Assembly (NCBI GenBank): GCA_934232845.1
Contig: CAKQGD010000003.1
Coordinates: forward strand, 1-64,000
DNA from: an uncultured Oscillospiraceae bacterium
Lineage (GTDB): Bacteria > Bacillota > Clostridia > Oscillospirales > Ruminococcaceae
DNA length: 64,000 bases
Reading direction: 5' to 3'
Of the stretch, positions 7,440-16,605 are shown piece by piece. The position numbers were made by a program, and so were the translations under genes. The stretch's first letter is position 1, and every line of letters starts with the position of its first letter. The notes beneath the pieces are model-generated. The model saw only the letters and a list, made by a program, of their open reading frames with translations. It did no database searches and was not told the origin of the DNA.

Positions 7440-8885
7440 TTGAACGTCTTGCCAATCCTTGCTCTCTGCCTGCCCGCTGCCGCCGCTCCTCTGCTTTTTC
7501 TCGTGCAGAAGCGCATGGACTACCGTCTGTTTCTCGGCGGTATATTTGCCGCGGAACTGATCTTAACCATTCTCATCGCCATATTCGGCGGAGAGGCGTC
7601 TCTGTTCACCGTGGGAGGAATTCATTTTGCACTGCGCGCCGACACGATGGGAAGTTTCTTTGCCGTGCTGGTTTCTTTCTTGTTTCTGATTGCGGGATTC
7701 GACGGTTTTGCTTGTCTTTCACACGAAAAGCATCTGACAGAATATCATTTTTTTCTGACCGCAACGCTCTTTTCTCTGATCGGGCTGTGCTACGCGGCGG
7801 ACCTGTATACATATTACGCTTTTTTTGAATTCATGACGTTTTTGAGTTTTCCGCTTGTTTTGCAGGAACGCACACCGGACGCAATCTTTGCATCGGTCAA
7901 ATACCTCGGCTATTCGCTGCTCGGAGCGATGACCGCGCTGTTCGGCATTTTCTGCGTACCGACATTTTTTTACAGCGCATCCTTCACCTCGGGCGGCACG
8001 CTCAATGCGCAGGCCGCCGCGGAGAACCCCTGTTTGTTTTTAGCCGCGGCTTTCTGCATGCTGTTCGGCTTTTCGTGCAAGGCCGGCCTGATGCCTCTGC
8101 ACGACTGGCTGCCCACCGCCCATCCACAGGCGCCTGCCCCCGCTTCGGCGCTTCTTTCCGGCGTTATTACAAAGGGAGGCGTGCTGGGCGTCATTCGTGT
8201 GGCCTATTATGTATGCGGCGCCGACGCGCTGCGCGGCACCTGGGTACAAACGGTCTTTTTGATTCTGTCTCTAACAACCGTTTTCTGCGGCAGTATGCTG
8301 GCATATAAAGAGAAACTTTTAAAAAAGCGTCTTGCCTATTCGACGGTAAGTCAGGTCAGTTATGTACTCTTCGGACTGTTCCTGTTCTCCCCGGCAGGGC
8401 TGACAGGCGCACTGCTGCAGGTGGTCTACCATGCGCTTGCAAAGGGAGCGCTTTTCCTCTGCGCGGGCACCGTCATCCATGAGACGGGGAAAAAATATGT
8501 CGACGAGATGGATGGCGTCGGCATCAGCCTTCCCATTACAATGTGGGTTTTTACATTCGCAAGCTTATCTCTTGTCGGCATTCCGCCGATGGGTGGTTTT
8601 ACAAGCAAGTGGTATCTTGCCACCGCCTCTTTAGAAACGTCCGGTCCGCTCAGCTGGATCGGTGCTCTCGTACTTCTGACCAGTGCGCTGCTCACCGCGG
8701 GATATTTGTTTCCCATTGTGACACACGCTTTCTTTCCTCACGAAAACCATCCCTTTGAGCAGCACAATATCACTTGGTACAAACGCGGACCGCTGCTGGC
8801 GCTGTGCTGCGTGCTGATTGCGGGCAGCATCTGGACATCCGGCCTGTTATCCGTTATTTCGGGCTTAGCCGCCTCCCTTGTCTGA
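7440..8885 (+). CDS. Second antiporter-like subunit (NuoN/MrpD family)
   Basis: A 481-residue polytopic membrane protein of the proton-conducting transporter family. It keeps Glu130 (YAFFEFMTF), Lys214 (FSCKAGLMPLHDWLPTAHPQ) and Lys245 (GVITKGGVLG). The start is TTG at 7440 with CGGAGGAA about 10 bases upstream; no ATG gives the conserved N-terminal helix. It follows mnhD after 28 bases and is followed after 10 bases by the next paralogue. Probably a pumping module of the same complex; the electron or ion partner cannot be told from sequence. Confidence 0.85.
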   Translation: MNVLPILALCLPAAAAPLLFLVQKRMDYRLFLGGIFAAELILTILIAIFGGEASLFTVGGIHFALRADTMGSFFAVLVSFLFLIAGFDGFACLSHEKHLTEYHFFLTATLFSLIGLCYAADLYTYYAFFEFMTFLSFPLVLQERTPDAIFASVKYLGYSLLGAMTALFGIFCVPTFFYSASFTSGGTLNAQAAAENPCLFLAAAFCMLFGFSCKAGLMPLHDWLPTAHPQAPAPASALLSGVITKGGVLGVIRVAYYVCGADALRGTWVQTVFLILSLTTVFCGSMLAYKEKLLKKRLAYSTVSQVSYVLFGLFLFSPAGLTGALLQVVYHALAKGALFLCAGTVIHETGKKYVDEMDGVGISLPITMWVFTFASLSLVGIPPMGGFTSKWYLATASLETSGPLSWIGALVLLTSALLTAGYLFPIVTHAFFPHENHPFEQHNITWYKRGPLLALCCVLIAGSIWTSGLLSVISGLAASLV

Positions 8886-8895
8886 GAGGTGTGCC

Positions 8896-10371
8896 ATGCG
8901 ATACGCTTTGTTTGCCGCCGCGCTTTTTCTTCCGTTTGCCTCCGGTTTCTTTCTTCTGGCACGTCCGTTTAAGAACGAAACGCTGCGCGGGCGATTTTTG
9001 ATAACGGTCACTTGTACGGTCAGTGCGCTTCTGCTGCTTTATCTGATGGGACCGGCCGTTTCGCAGCCTTTCGTTCTGCTCTCAATGGGAAATCACCTGA
9101 GCGTCGCCTTTCATATGGATGGTCTCTCGCGAATCTTTGCGGGAATCATCGCTCTGCTCTGGCCTCTTGCAGTCCTGTATTCCACGGAATACATGAAAGG
9201 CGAGCGAAATCAAAACACGTTTTTTTCCTTTTATCTTATGACATACGGCGTTGTAATCGGCATCGCCTTTGCCTCAAATCTTTTCACGCTTTATCTGTTT
9301 TATGAGCTGCTGACGCTGACGACCCTGCCGCTTGTCATGTCTACAATGACAGGGCAGGCCAAGCACGCAGGAAAAAAATACCTTACCTACTCCATGAGCG
9401 GCGCCGCCGCCGTTTTTGTGGGCCTGGCTCTGCTGCTGCAGTACGGAGATCTCACTTTTGCTTTTGGCGGATGCATCTCTTACAGTGCCGCGGATGCACC
9501 GATTCTGCGCTATATCTTTCTCGGGTCCTTCTTCGGCTTCGGCGTAAAGGCTGCGCTCTGGCCCGTTCACGGATGGCTTCCGACTGCGGGTGTGGCGCCG
9601 ACGCCTGTCACGGCTCTTCTCCACGCGGTCGCCGTCGTGAATTCCGGCGTGTTCGCGATTCTGCGGCTGACCTACTACTGCATCGGAACAGCTCCCCTCT
9701 CCGGCACATGGGTGCAGCAGACCGTTTTGGCCTTCTCCGTTTTTACAATTCTGTTCGGCAGTGCGATGGCTCTGCGGTATCAGCATCTCAAGCGGCGTCT
9801 TGCCTATTCCACCATCAGCAATCTTTCGTATATGCTGTTCGGCGCTATGCTGATGTCCCCTGCGGGAATGGCCGGCGCGCTGCTGCATATGATTGTGCAC
9901 AGCGTTCTGAAAATTGTGCTGTTTTTCTGTGCAGGCACACTCCTATGCCAAACACATCACAAGGGAGAATACCTTTTTCAATTCGGCGGCTTCGGCAGAA
10001 AAATGCCCTTCACTTTCGCTGCGTTCACAATTGCTTCTCTTGGGTTGATCGGTGTTCCTCCTTTTCCCGGATATATTAGCAAATGGGCCATTGCCCTCGC
10101 CGCCGTACAGGACGGCTCTCCCCTCGCCCTCGCGGGTGCGGCGGCGCTGTGTCTCTCGGCGTTTCTGACGGGATTGTATCTGTTCGGTGTTCTAACTCCC
10201 GCCTATTTTCCGGGTGAAAATGATCTTGCCCGCGCAATCGATACCGCCGGAGATCCCGGCTGGAAGATGAAAACAAGTCTCGCTGTCCTGACGGCCTTCG
10301 GCTTGCTTTTGATGGCTGCGGCAGCTTCGCTCAACGATTTGACCGCCCTTGTATCGGGCGGACTGCTGTGA
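8896..10371 (+). CDS. Third antiporter-like subunit, NuoL/MrpA N-terminal type
   Basis: A 491-residue membrane protein. Glu137 (LFYELLTL) and Lys218 (FGVKAALWPVHGWLPTAG) are kept. The helix 8 segment APTPVTALLHAVAVVNSGVF resembles NuoL and MrpA (PTPVSAxxHxAxMVxAG) rather than MrpD, with His243 in the HA pair and Asn249 where MrpD-type paralogues carry Lys. No long C-terminal extension like that of full-length MrpA is present, in keeping with the separately encoded MbhD/MbhE parts upstream. Start ATG at 8896 follows GAGGTG. Confidence 0.85.
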   Translation: MRYALFAAALFLPFASGFFLLARPFKNETLRGRFLITVTCTVSALLLLYLMGPAVSQPFVLLSMGNHLSVAFHMDGLSRIFAGIIALLWPLAVLYSTEYMKGERNQNTFFSFYLMTYGVVIGIAFASNLFTLYLFYELLTLTTLPLVMSTMTGQAKHAGKKYLTYSMSGAAAVFVGLALLLQYGDLTFAFGGCISYSAADAPILRYIFLGSFFGFGVKAALWPVHGWLPTAGVAPTPVTALLHAVAVVNSGVFAILRLTYYCIGTAPLSGTWVQQTVLAFSVFTILFGSAMALRYQHLKRRLAYSTISNLSYMLFGAMLMSPAGMAGALLHMIVHSVLKIVLFFCAGTLLCQTHHKGEYLFQFGGFGRKMPFTFAAFTIASLGLIGVPPFPGYISKWAIALAAVQDGSPLALAGAAALCLSAFLTGLYLFGVLTPAYFPGENDLARAIDTAGDPGWKMKTSLAVLTAFGLLLMAAAASLNDLTALVSGGLL

Positions 10372-10389
10372 GGAAAGAGAGGTAAAAAA

Positions 10390-12411
10390 ATGAACCCGAA
10401 CGCCTTTTTTTCCTCATTGGTGTTTTTTCTTATTCTGACGCCTTTTTTTGCCGGAGTGTCTGTCTTTTGGCTCGACCGCGCTTTCGGTGCGCGTGCACGC
10501 GATCTCTGCGCCTGTATCACGACTGCCGTCATATTCGCGGGCTGTCTGGCGCTTGGTCAATGTCTCGGGCATTCATTCGATCTTTTTTCCGTGTTCGGCA
10601 TGGGGGTAGGATTTTCCCTCTCCGGCCTGCAATGGCTTTTGTGCCTGCTCGCGGGATTTTTGTGGCTGATGTCGCACCTGTTCGCGACCTACTATATGGC
10701 ATCTTATCACAGCGTAGGGCGCTACTGCATGTTCAGCCTGTTCACGCTCGGGGCGATACTCGGGGTATTTCTGTCGGCAGACTTTTATACGGCCCTTGTC
10801 TTTTTTGAAATTATGAGCGTCACCAGCTGGGTTCTCGTCATCCACGAGCGCTCAGAGGGTGCTCTTGACGCTGCAAAAAGCTATCTTGCCTTTGCGGTGA
10901 TCGGCGGACTTGTTACACTGATGGGGCTGTTTCTGCTGTTCTCTCTGTGCGGCACCGTTCGCTTTGATGAGCTCGGCGCGGCCGCCGCGCTTGTCAAAAG
11001 CCGAAAATCGCTCTATACGGCGGGCGCCCTCACGATGGTGGGCTTTGCCGCAAAGGCCGGCATGTGGCCGCTGCATACATGGCTTCCGGCGGCGCATCCC
11101 GTCGCGCCGGTTCCCGCGTCGGCCCTGCTCTCCGGCATCATCACAAAGGCCGGCGTATTCGGCATTTTTGCAGTCTCCGCAAAAATTTTTCTGCACGACG
11201 CCGCATGGGGTTTCTTCCTTTTATGCTTCGGCACAATTACAATGGCAGCCGGCGCCGTGCTGGCGGTTTTTTCGGTCAACCTCAAACGCACGCTCGCCTG
11301 CTCAAGCATGAGCCAGATCGGCTTCATCCTCGTCGGTGTGGGAATGCAGGGCCTGCTCGGCGAGCACAACGCGCTTGCGGTCTGGGGCAGTATTCTGCAC
11401 GTCGTCAATCATTCCCTGCTCAAGCTCTGTCTGTTCTCCTGCTCCGGCGTTGTCGTGCATCTGCTGCACCGGCTCGATCTCAATGACATACGCGGCTGCG
11501 GCAGAGGAAAGCCCCTCTTCTGCTTTGCTTTTCTGTCCGGCGTGCTCGGTATCACCGGCGTACCCGGATGGAACGGCTATATCAGCAAGACGCTGCTGCA
11601 TGAAAGCATCGTGGAATGGATCGGGCACCTTGAGCATCTCGGACAATCCGCCGCTTTCTTCAAGGGTGTGGAATGGATTTTTCTGATCTCCGGCGGACTG
11701 ACCGCCGCATATATGCTGAAACTGTTTGTCTGTCTTTTTCTTGAAAAACCGCCGGCCGGCACACATCCGCATGAGGGTGCGTACCTGACACGGTCCGCCG
11801 CGTTCGTTCTCGCAGTTTCCGGAGGCGTTCTTCCTGTTTTGGGACTGCTTCCCCATCAGACATTCGACCGTATCGCCTCTCTGGCAGACGGCTTCTTCTC
11901 CTCGCAGGGACCGGATCACCTGATTCACTATTTCAGCCTCGTTAATCTCAAAGGATCGATCATCAGCCTTTTCATCGGCGTGGCGGTCTATTTCGGCGTG
12001 GTGCGCACTTTTTTGATGAAAGACGGGCGCTATCTTGATCGCTGGCCTGTATGGCTTGATCTGGAGAAAAAGCTTTATCGTCCCGCACTGCTCGGCACCG
12101 CTCAGCTTTGCGGCGGCATCCTTGCATTTTTAAACCGCGCTCTTGTCTGGGGAATGCAGACTGCCATCCCGTTTATCGGCGCGTTTTTCGCACGTCTGCT
12201 CTCCAGCCTGTTTGAGTGGCTGACCGCTTTTCTGCGCGGTATTCTCTTTCTGGGAGCATCGGAGACGATTACCTTTAAGGAGAACGAAACCTTTGCCGTA
12301 TACGAAAAAGATGTCACCGGTACGCGGGGCTTTCGCGGAACGCTGGCCTTCGGCTTTTTGATGTTCGGTATGGCGCTAGCGGGTATTTTTGCATATGTGC
12401 TTTTTTTCTAA
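10390..12411 (+). CDS. Fourth antiporter-like subunit with long C-terminal extension
   Basis: A 673-residue polytopic protein, about 180 residues longer than its three paralogues. Core residues Glu140 (LVFFEIMSV), Lys222 (FAAKAGMWPLHTWLPAAHPV) and Lys253 (GIITKAGVFG) are present. The extension (about 500-673) adds a helix near 525-545, a segment rich in hydrophobic residues at about 565-625 and a final helix; this recalls the C-terminal lateral-helix regions of NuoL and HyfB-type proteins, but homology is not certain. ATG at 10390 follows GAGAGG. Last gene of the operon; no strong terminator is seen immediately after it. Confidence 0.83.
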   Translation: MNPNAFFSSLVFFLILTPFFAGVSVFWLDRAFGARARDLCACITTAVIFAGCLALGQCLGHSFDLFSVFGMGVGFSLSGLQWLLCLLAGFLWLMSHLFATYYMASYHSVGRYCMFSLFTLGAILGVFLSADFYTALVFFEIMSVTSWVLVIHERSEGALDAAKSYLAFAVIGGLVTLMGLFLLFSLCGTVRFDELGAAAALVKSRKSLYTAGALTMVGFAAKAGMWPLHTWLPAAHPVAPVPASALLSGIITKAGVFGIFAVSAKIFLHDAAWGFFLLCFGTITMAAGAVLAVFSVNLKRTLACSSMSQIGFILVGVGMQGLLGEHNALAVWGSILHVVNHSLLKLCLFSCSGVVVHLLHRLDLNDIRGCGRGKPLFCFAFLSGVLGITGVPGWNGYISKTLLHESIVEWIGHLEHLGQSAAFFKGVEWIFLISGGLTAAYMLKLFVCLFLEKPPAGTHPHEGAYLTRSAAFVLAVSGGVLPVLGLLPHQTFDRIASLADGFFSSQGPDHLIHYFSLVNLKGSIISLFIGVAVYFGVVRTFLMKDGRYLDRWPVWLDLEKKLYRPALLGTAQLCGGILAFLNRALVWGMQTAIPFIGAFFARLLSSLFEWLTAFLRGILFLGASETITFKENETFAVYEKDVTGTRGFRGTLAFGFLMFGMALAGIFAYVLFF

Positions 12412-12506
12412 AACCTCTTTGTGATGCGCACATGTGTGAATTTGACAGTTTAGGTTCGAAACATTTGCCGTTCTTTTTCCGTTCCGACGAAAAGGATCTG
12501 CCGCGC

Positions 12507-12535
12507 TTGACAAATTCAATTTCTCATATGATAAT
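12507..12535 (+). promoter_or_regulatory. Promoter upstream of the ornithine-cyclodeaminase-family gene
   Basis: Perfect TTGACA (12507-12512), 17-base spacer, GATAAT (12530-12535). The start codon is about 115 bases downstream. Confidence 0.65.
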
Positions 12536-12543
12536 TATTTCGC

Positions 12544-12602
12544 AATGCGAAGCGTTTTTCGTCCTCCGCGGCAAGCAGGCGCTTCGCATTTCTTTTTCTT
12601 TG
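12544..12602 (+). terminator. Leader hairpin with terminator features (possible attenuator)
   Basis: Arms AATGCGAAGCG (12544-12554) and CGCTTCGCATT (12580-12590) pair over 11 bases and are followed by TTCTTTTTCTTT-like sequence. It lies between the promoter and the gene, not after a gene. It could therefore attenuate transcription of the downstream enzyme gene or end a short RNA. Confidence 0.5.
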
Positions 12603-12651
12603 CCGAACCGTCAAAAGTTTGAATCACGATAAAAAAGGAGACATTTTCACC

Positions 12652-13686
12652 ATGCTGCATTCCACCGATTCTGAAATTCTGTTTCTGAAACAGGAAGAAG
12701 TCGTTTCGGCCGGTCTGCTCGATATGAAGCAGATCATCGCCGCCACCGAAAAGACCTATCGCCTGCTCGGCCGGGGCGAGATCAAAAATCCGCCCAAAGT
12801 ACGCACATCGATTCCCGACGAAGAAAACTGGACGTCCTTTTTCACCTCAATGCCCTGCTACATCGGCGGCGACGTAAATGTCGGCGGCATTAAATGGGCC
12901 GCAGAATCGAAAAAGAATGCCTCCACCCCCGGTATTCCCTACGGCATTGACATCACGATCCTCAGCGACCCGGAAACCGTTCTGCCGTTCTGCATTCTGG
13001 ACGGCACGGTCATTACGGCCCTGCGCACCTCCGCCGTCGGCGCTCTGCTTGCAAAATACTCCGCGCCGTCGAACGCCGAAACCGCTTCTCTGATCGGTGC
13101 GGGCGTCATCGGCCGCACAATGCTCATGGCAATCTGCGAGACGATTCCCACTTTAAAGAAAATCTTCCTTTGTGATCTTGACGAAGGCAAGGCCAAATCC
13201 CTCGCCGCCGAGCTGCAGTCTCAGTGCCCGGCCGAAATCGTTCCCACCACCGACAGCAAGGCAGCCGCCCTGCAGTCTCAGGTGATTGTGACCGAGACCA
13301 CCACTACCCGTCCCTTTGTCGACAAATCGTGGCTGCCGCACGGCTGCGGACTTGTCTCGATGGCGACCAACGAAATCGAGCTTGATGTTGTGCGCAGCGC
13401 AGACGTTATCTGCATTGATTACTGGAAACAGATGATCACACAGAATTGCAAAGCCGTCGGCCAACTCTACCACAGCGGTGAACTGTGCTACGAAGACGTC
13501 TGCGAGCTTTCCGACCTGATTCTCGGCACAAAGCCGGGCCGCACGTCGGACGATCAGTTTGTTTTTGCCACCTCGATGGGTATCGGCGCTTTGGACATCA
13601 TGATCGGATATGAGCTTTACAAAAACGCCGTTAAGATGGGGCTCGGCACCAAGGTACGCCTGTGGGACAAGCCCCTTTGGGAATAA
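12652..13686 (+). CDS. Ornithine cyclodeaminase / mu-crystallin family NAD(P)-dependent enzyme
   Basis: A 344-residue protein of the family that includes ornithine cyclodeaminase, alanine dehydrogenase of archaea and ketimine reductases. The Rossmann motif ASLIGAGVIGRTML (about residues 142-155) binds the nucleotide; PFCILDGTVITALRTSAVGALLAKYSA upstream of it is the family's characteristic substrate/cofactor segment. Lys residues near 78 (GGIKWAAES) are expected in the active site. ATG at 12652 is preceded by AAAGGAG. Substrate cannot be fixed from sequence. The gene is monocistronic, between a leader hairpin and a strong terminator. Confidence 0.85.
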   Translation: MLHSTDSEILFLKQEEVVSAGLLDMKQIIAATEKTYRLLGRGEIKNPPKVRTSIPDEENWTSFFTSMPCYIGGDVNVGGIKWAAESKKNASTPGIPYGIDITILSDPETVLPFCILDGTVITALRTSAVGALLAKYSAPSNAETASLIGAGVIGRTMLMAICETIPTLKKIFLCDLDEGKAKSLAAELQSQCPAEIVPTTDSKAAALQSQVIVTETTTTRPFVDKSWLPHGCGLVSMATNEIELDVVRSADVICIDYWKQMITQNCKAVGQLYHSGELCYEDVCELSDLILGTKPGRTSDDQFVFATSMGIGALDIMIGYELYKNAVKMGLGTKVRLWDKPLWE

Positions 13687-13701
13687 TCAAACGGCTTTCT
13701 C

Positions 13702-13738
13702 TCCCCGAAAAGGAAAGTTCCTTTTCGGGGATTTTTCT
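13702..13738 (+). terminator. Intrinsic terminator
   Basis: Perfect 14-base stem TCCCCGAAAAGGAA/TTCCTTTTCGGGGA (13702-13715 with 13718-13731) followed by TTTTT. Confidence 0.9.
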
Positions 13739-13793
13739 CTTTCGGCTTAAAACGCCGGCTGCCGCGCTTGTCCAGATTTCTTTACAAAAAGTC

Positions 13794-13822
13794 CTTGTTT
13801 TTGAAACCTCTGGGAATATAAT
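13794..13822 (+). promoter_or_regulatory. Promoter of htpG
   Basis: TTGTTT (13794-13799), 17-base spacer, perfect TATAAT (13817-13822), 36 bases before the start codon. No CIRCE element is seen in the gap. Confidence 0.6.
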
Positions 13823-13857
13823 AAGAATTGTGAATTTTTTTAACAGAGGCGAATGAT

Positions 13858-15777
13858 ATGCGTAAAAAGCAATTCAAAACAGAATCAAAAAAAATGCTCG
13901 ACATGATGATCAACTCGATCTACACCCATGACGAGATCTTTCTGCGAGAGCTCATTTCCAACGCAAGCGACGCCATCGACAAACGCAGCTTCCGCGCGCT
14001 GACGGACGAGGCCGCCCGCCTGCCGCAGGGCGAAGAGTACGAAATCACCGTGGCCGCCGACAAGGATGCGCGCACGCTGACCATCACCGACAACGGCTGC
14101 GGCATGACGGCGGATGAGCTGGAGCAGAACCTCGGCACAATCGCCCGCAGCGGCTCGCTCGCATTTAAGCAGGAAAACGCAGAGCAGCAAAGCGCGGCAG
14201 ACATCATCGGGCAGTTCGGCGTTGGATTTTATTCCGCTTTTATGGTCAGCAGCCGTGTCACGGTCGAGAGCCGTGCCGTCGGCGCCGAAAGCGCCTCTCT
14301 GTGGCAGTCTGAGGGCGCAGACGGATATTCCATCGGCGAGGGAACCCTTGAAAAAACCGGCACCCGCATCACGCTGTATCTGAAAGACGACACGGAAAAC
14401 GAGCATTACGGGCGTTTTCTCGAATCGTATGTGATCCGCCAGCTGGTAAAGAAATATTCCGACTATATTCACTGGCCGATCCGCATGCAGGTGGAAAAGC
14501 ACAAGGTCAAAGAGGGCACCGGCACAGACGGCAATTCTCCCGAATACGAGGACGTTGTCGAGACCGAAACCTTCAACAGCATGGTGCCGATCTGGCATAA
14601 AAATCCGCACGACGTGACGCAGGAGGAATACGCCTCGTTCTACCGCGAGAAATTCTTTGATTTCGAACCTCCCGCACGCGTGATTCATTCCCGGGTAGAG
14701 GGCGCCGTCACCTATGAGACGCTGCTCTTTCTTCCGAATCATCCCCCGTTTGACTACTATTCCAAGGACTTTGAGAAGGGTTTGTCCCTCTACTCAAACG
14801 GCGTCATGATCATGGAAAAATGCTCGGATCTGCTGCCGGATTATTTCAGTTTCGTGCGCGGTTTGGTAGACAGCAGTGATTTCACGCTGAATCTCTCCCG
14901 TGAGACACTGCAGCACGACCACCAGCTTCGTCTGATTGCCAAAACGCTCGAGAAAAAAATCAAAAACGAGCTGTCGAAGATGATGTCCTCCGAACGCGAA
15001 GCATATGAAAAGTTCTTTGATGCGTTCGGCATTCAGCTCAAATACGGCGTTTATGCCGAATACGGCGCACACCGCGACGTATTGGAGGATCTGCTTCTCT
15101 TCCGCTCCACCAACGAAAAGAAATATACCTCTCTGAAAGAATACGTCGCCCGAATGCCCGAGAGCCAGAAGGACATCTATTACGCCTGCGGCGAGAGCGT
15201 TGACGCCTGCGCGATGCTGCCGCAGACGGCTGCCGTCGTGAAAAAAGGCTGCGAGGTTCTGCTGCTGACCGACGACGTGGACGAGTTTGCGCTCAAGGTG
15301 CTGGCAAGCTATGACGACAAGCGCTTTGTCAACGTGTGTGCAGAGGAATTGGATCTCTCCACCGAAGAGGAGAAAACCGCCCTTAAGGAGGAAAACGAGA
15401 AAGAAAAAGAGATGCTCGGCTTCCTCAAAGAATCCATCGGGAACGACGTCAGTGCCGTGCGCTTTACGAATACGCTCGAAGAACATCCCGTCTGTCTGTC
15501 CAGCGAGGGCGGCCTCTCCGCCGAGATGGAAAAAGTCCTCAAGAAGATGCCCGGTGCAGCGGGAGAAGTGCCGAAAGCCGCTCTTGTACTCGAAATCAAC
15601 ATGAAGCACCCCGTCTGCGGCGCTCTGAAAAAGGCCTATGCCGAAAATCGGGAGGAAGCCGCCCGATGCGCAAAAATTCTATATGCCCAGGCTCGCCTGA
15701 TCAGCGGACTCGGCGTCGCAGATCCGACGGAGCTCAGCCGTCTTGTCTGTGAACTGATGACGGAAAAGCTCGGCTGA
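13858..15777 (+). CDS. htpG: Molecular chaperone HtpG (Hsp90 family)
   Basis: A 639-residue ATP-dependent chaperone. N-terminal GHKL ATPase: FLRELISNASDAIDK (about 29-43) with the catalytic Glu, DNGCGM (about 80-85), GQFGVGFYSAFMV (about 118-130). Middle domain includes NLSRETLQHDHQLR, the conserved Arg-containing catalytic loop. C-terminal dimerisation domain follows from about residue 510. Length is normal for HtpG. Weak spacing to a ribosome binding site (AGAGGCG upstream). Own promoter and terminator; no heat-shock operator recognised. Confidence 0.97.
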   Translation: MRKKQFKTESKKMLDMMINSIYTHDEIFLRELISNASDAIDKRSFRALTDEAARLPQGEEYEITVAADKDARTLTITDNGCGMTADELEQNLGTIARSGSLAFKQENAEQQSAADIIGQFGVGFYSAFMVSSRVTVESRAVGAESASLWQSEGADGYSIGEGTLEKTGTRITLYLKDDTENEHYGRFLESYVIRQLVKKYSDYIHWPIRMQVEKHKVKEGTGTDGNSPEYEDVVETETFNSMVPIWHKNPHDVTQEEYASFYREKFFDFEPPARVIHSRVEGAVTYETLLFLPNHPPFDYYSKDFEKGLSLYSNGVMIMEKCSDLLPDYFSFVRGLVDSSDFTLNLSRETLQHDHQLRLIAKTLEKKIKNELSKMMSSEREAYEKFFDAFGIQLKYGVYAEYGAHRDVLEDLLLFRSTNEKKYTSLKEYVARMPESQKDIYYACGESVDACAMLPQTAAVVKKGCEVLLLTDDVDEFALKVLASYDDKRFVNVCAEELDLSTEEEKTALKEENEKEKEMLGFLKESIGNDVSAVRFTNTLEEHPVCLSSEGGLSAEMEKVLKKMPGAAGEVPKAALVLEINMKHPVCGALKKAYAENREEAARCAKILYAQARLISGLGVADPTELSRLVCELMTEKLG

Positions 15778-15791
15778 ACCGCCTTTCACGC

Positions 15792-15832
15792 AAAAAACGC
15801 ACGGCCGCTTTTCACGGCTGTGCGTTTTCTCT
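15792..15832 (+). terminator. Intrinsic terminator of htpG
   Basis: Hairpin AAACGCACGGCCG/CGGCTGTGCGTTT with a T run, 15 bases after the stop codon. Confidence 0.85.
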
Positions 15833-15908
15833 TGCCGGCATATCTTGGTACACGGGCGGATAAAATTGCTTTGCCGGACTACTGCCGGAACAAGGGGAGG
15901 AAAATGCT

Positions 15909-16589
15909 GTGAAGAAGCCTCGTATTCTGCTTTCCGCCGCTTCAAAAAACGGCGCGATGAAAAATTATGCCCTCGCCGTGGAGGCCGCGGGCGGAACCGT
16001 TCTCGGAGGATACTGCCCTTCTGCCGCGCCGGATGAATACGACGGGCTGGTGCTCTGCGGAGGCGGCGACCTCGACCCGGCTCTCTACCACATGCCAAAC
16101 TTAGGTTCAATCGAAATCGATTGTGCCCGCGACCGTGCAGAATGGAAGTTATTGGACGACTGTGTTCGTCTTGGCAAGCCTGTGCTTGGTATCTGCCGCG
16201 GGCTGCAATTTATCAATGTATGGTTTGGCGGCACGCTTATACAAGATCTTACGCCCAATCTCAAAATATTCCACAGTCAGCAGAACGGCGCGGACGGTAT
16301 CCATCCCATTCGTACGGAAAAAAGCTGTCTTCTGCACAGCCTGTACGGCACGTGTCTTTCGGTCAACAGCGCACATCATCAGGCAATCGGTGCACTCGCA
16401 CCGGGTTTGATTGTCTCCGCCCGGTCGGAGGGAGATGTGCCGGAGGCAGTTCTGCACGAGACGCTGCCCATTTTTGCCGTGCAGTTTCATCCGGAACGAA
16501 TGTGTCTTTCCTATCAAACGCCGCAGCTGGCAAACGGACTTCTGCTCTTTTCGCGGTTTATCGCACTTTGCGAGAGGAAAGGACTGTAA
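15909..16589 (+). CDS. Gamma-glutamyl-gamma-aminobutyrate hydrolase family protein (class I glutamine amidotransferase-like)
   Basis: A 226-residue protein of the peptidase C26/PuuD family. Cys in LGICRGLQFINVWFGGTLIQDL is the nucleophile; His-Glu of the triad are in AVQFHPERM near residue 200. LCGGGDLDPALY (about 50-61) and SAHHQAI (about 158-164) are further signatures. PuuD-type enzymes hydrolyse the gamma-glutamyl amide bond of gamma-glutamyl compounds. It is slightly shorter than E. coli PuuD. Start is GTG at 15909, with GGGGAGG about 10 bases upstream; the ATG at 15904 is out of frame. Followed after 16 bases by a DUF4177 gene. Confidence 0.88.
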   Translation: MKKPRILLSAASKNGAMKNYALAVEAAGGTVLGGYCPSAAPDEYDGLVLCGGGDLDPALYHMPNLGSIEIDCARDRAEWKLLDDCVRLGKPVLGICRGLQFINVWFGGTLIQDLTPNLKIFHSQQNGADGIHPIRTEKSCLLHSLYGTCLSVNSAHHQAIGALAPGLIVSARSEGDVPEAVLHETLPIFAVQFHPERMCLSYQTPQLANGLLLFSRFIALCERKGL

Positions 16590-16605
16590 AAAGGAGAAAA
16601 TACTT

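Noticed and set aside
8896..10371. Loss-of-function Lys to Asn change in helix 8
   Set aside because: NuoL and MrpA also lack Lys there and use a His-Ala pattern, so this is a subtype feature and not decay.
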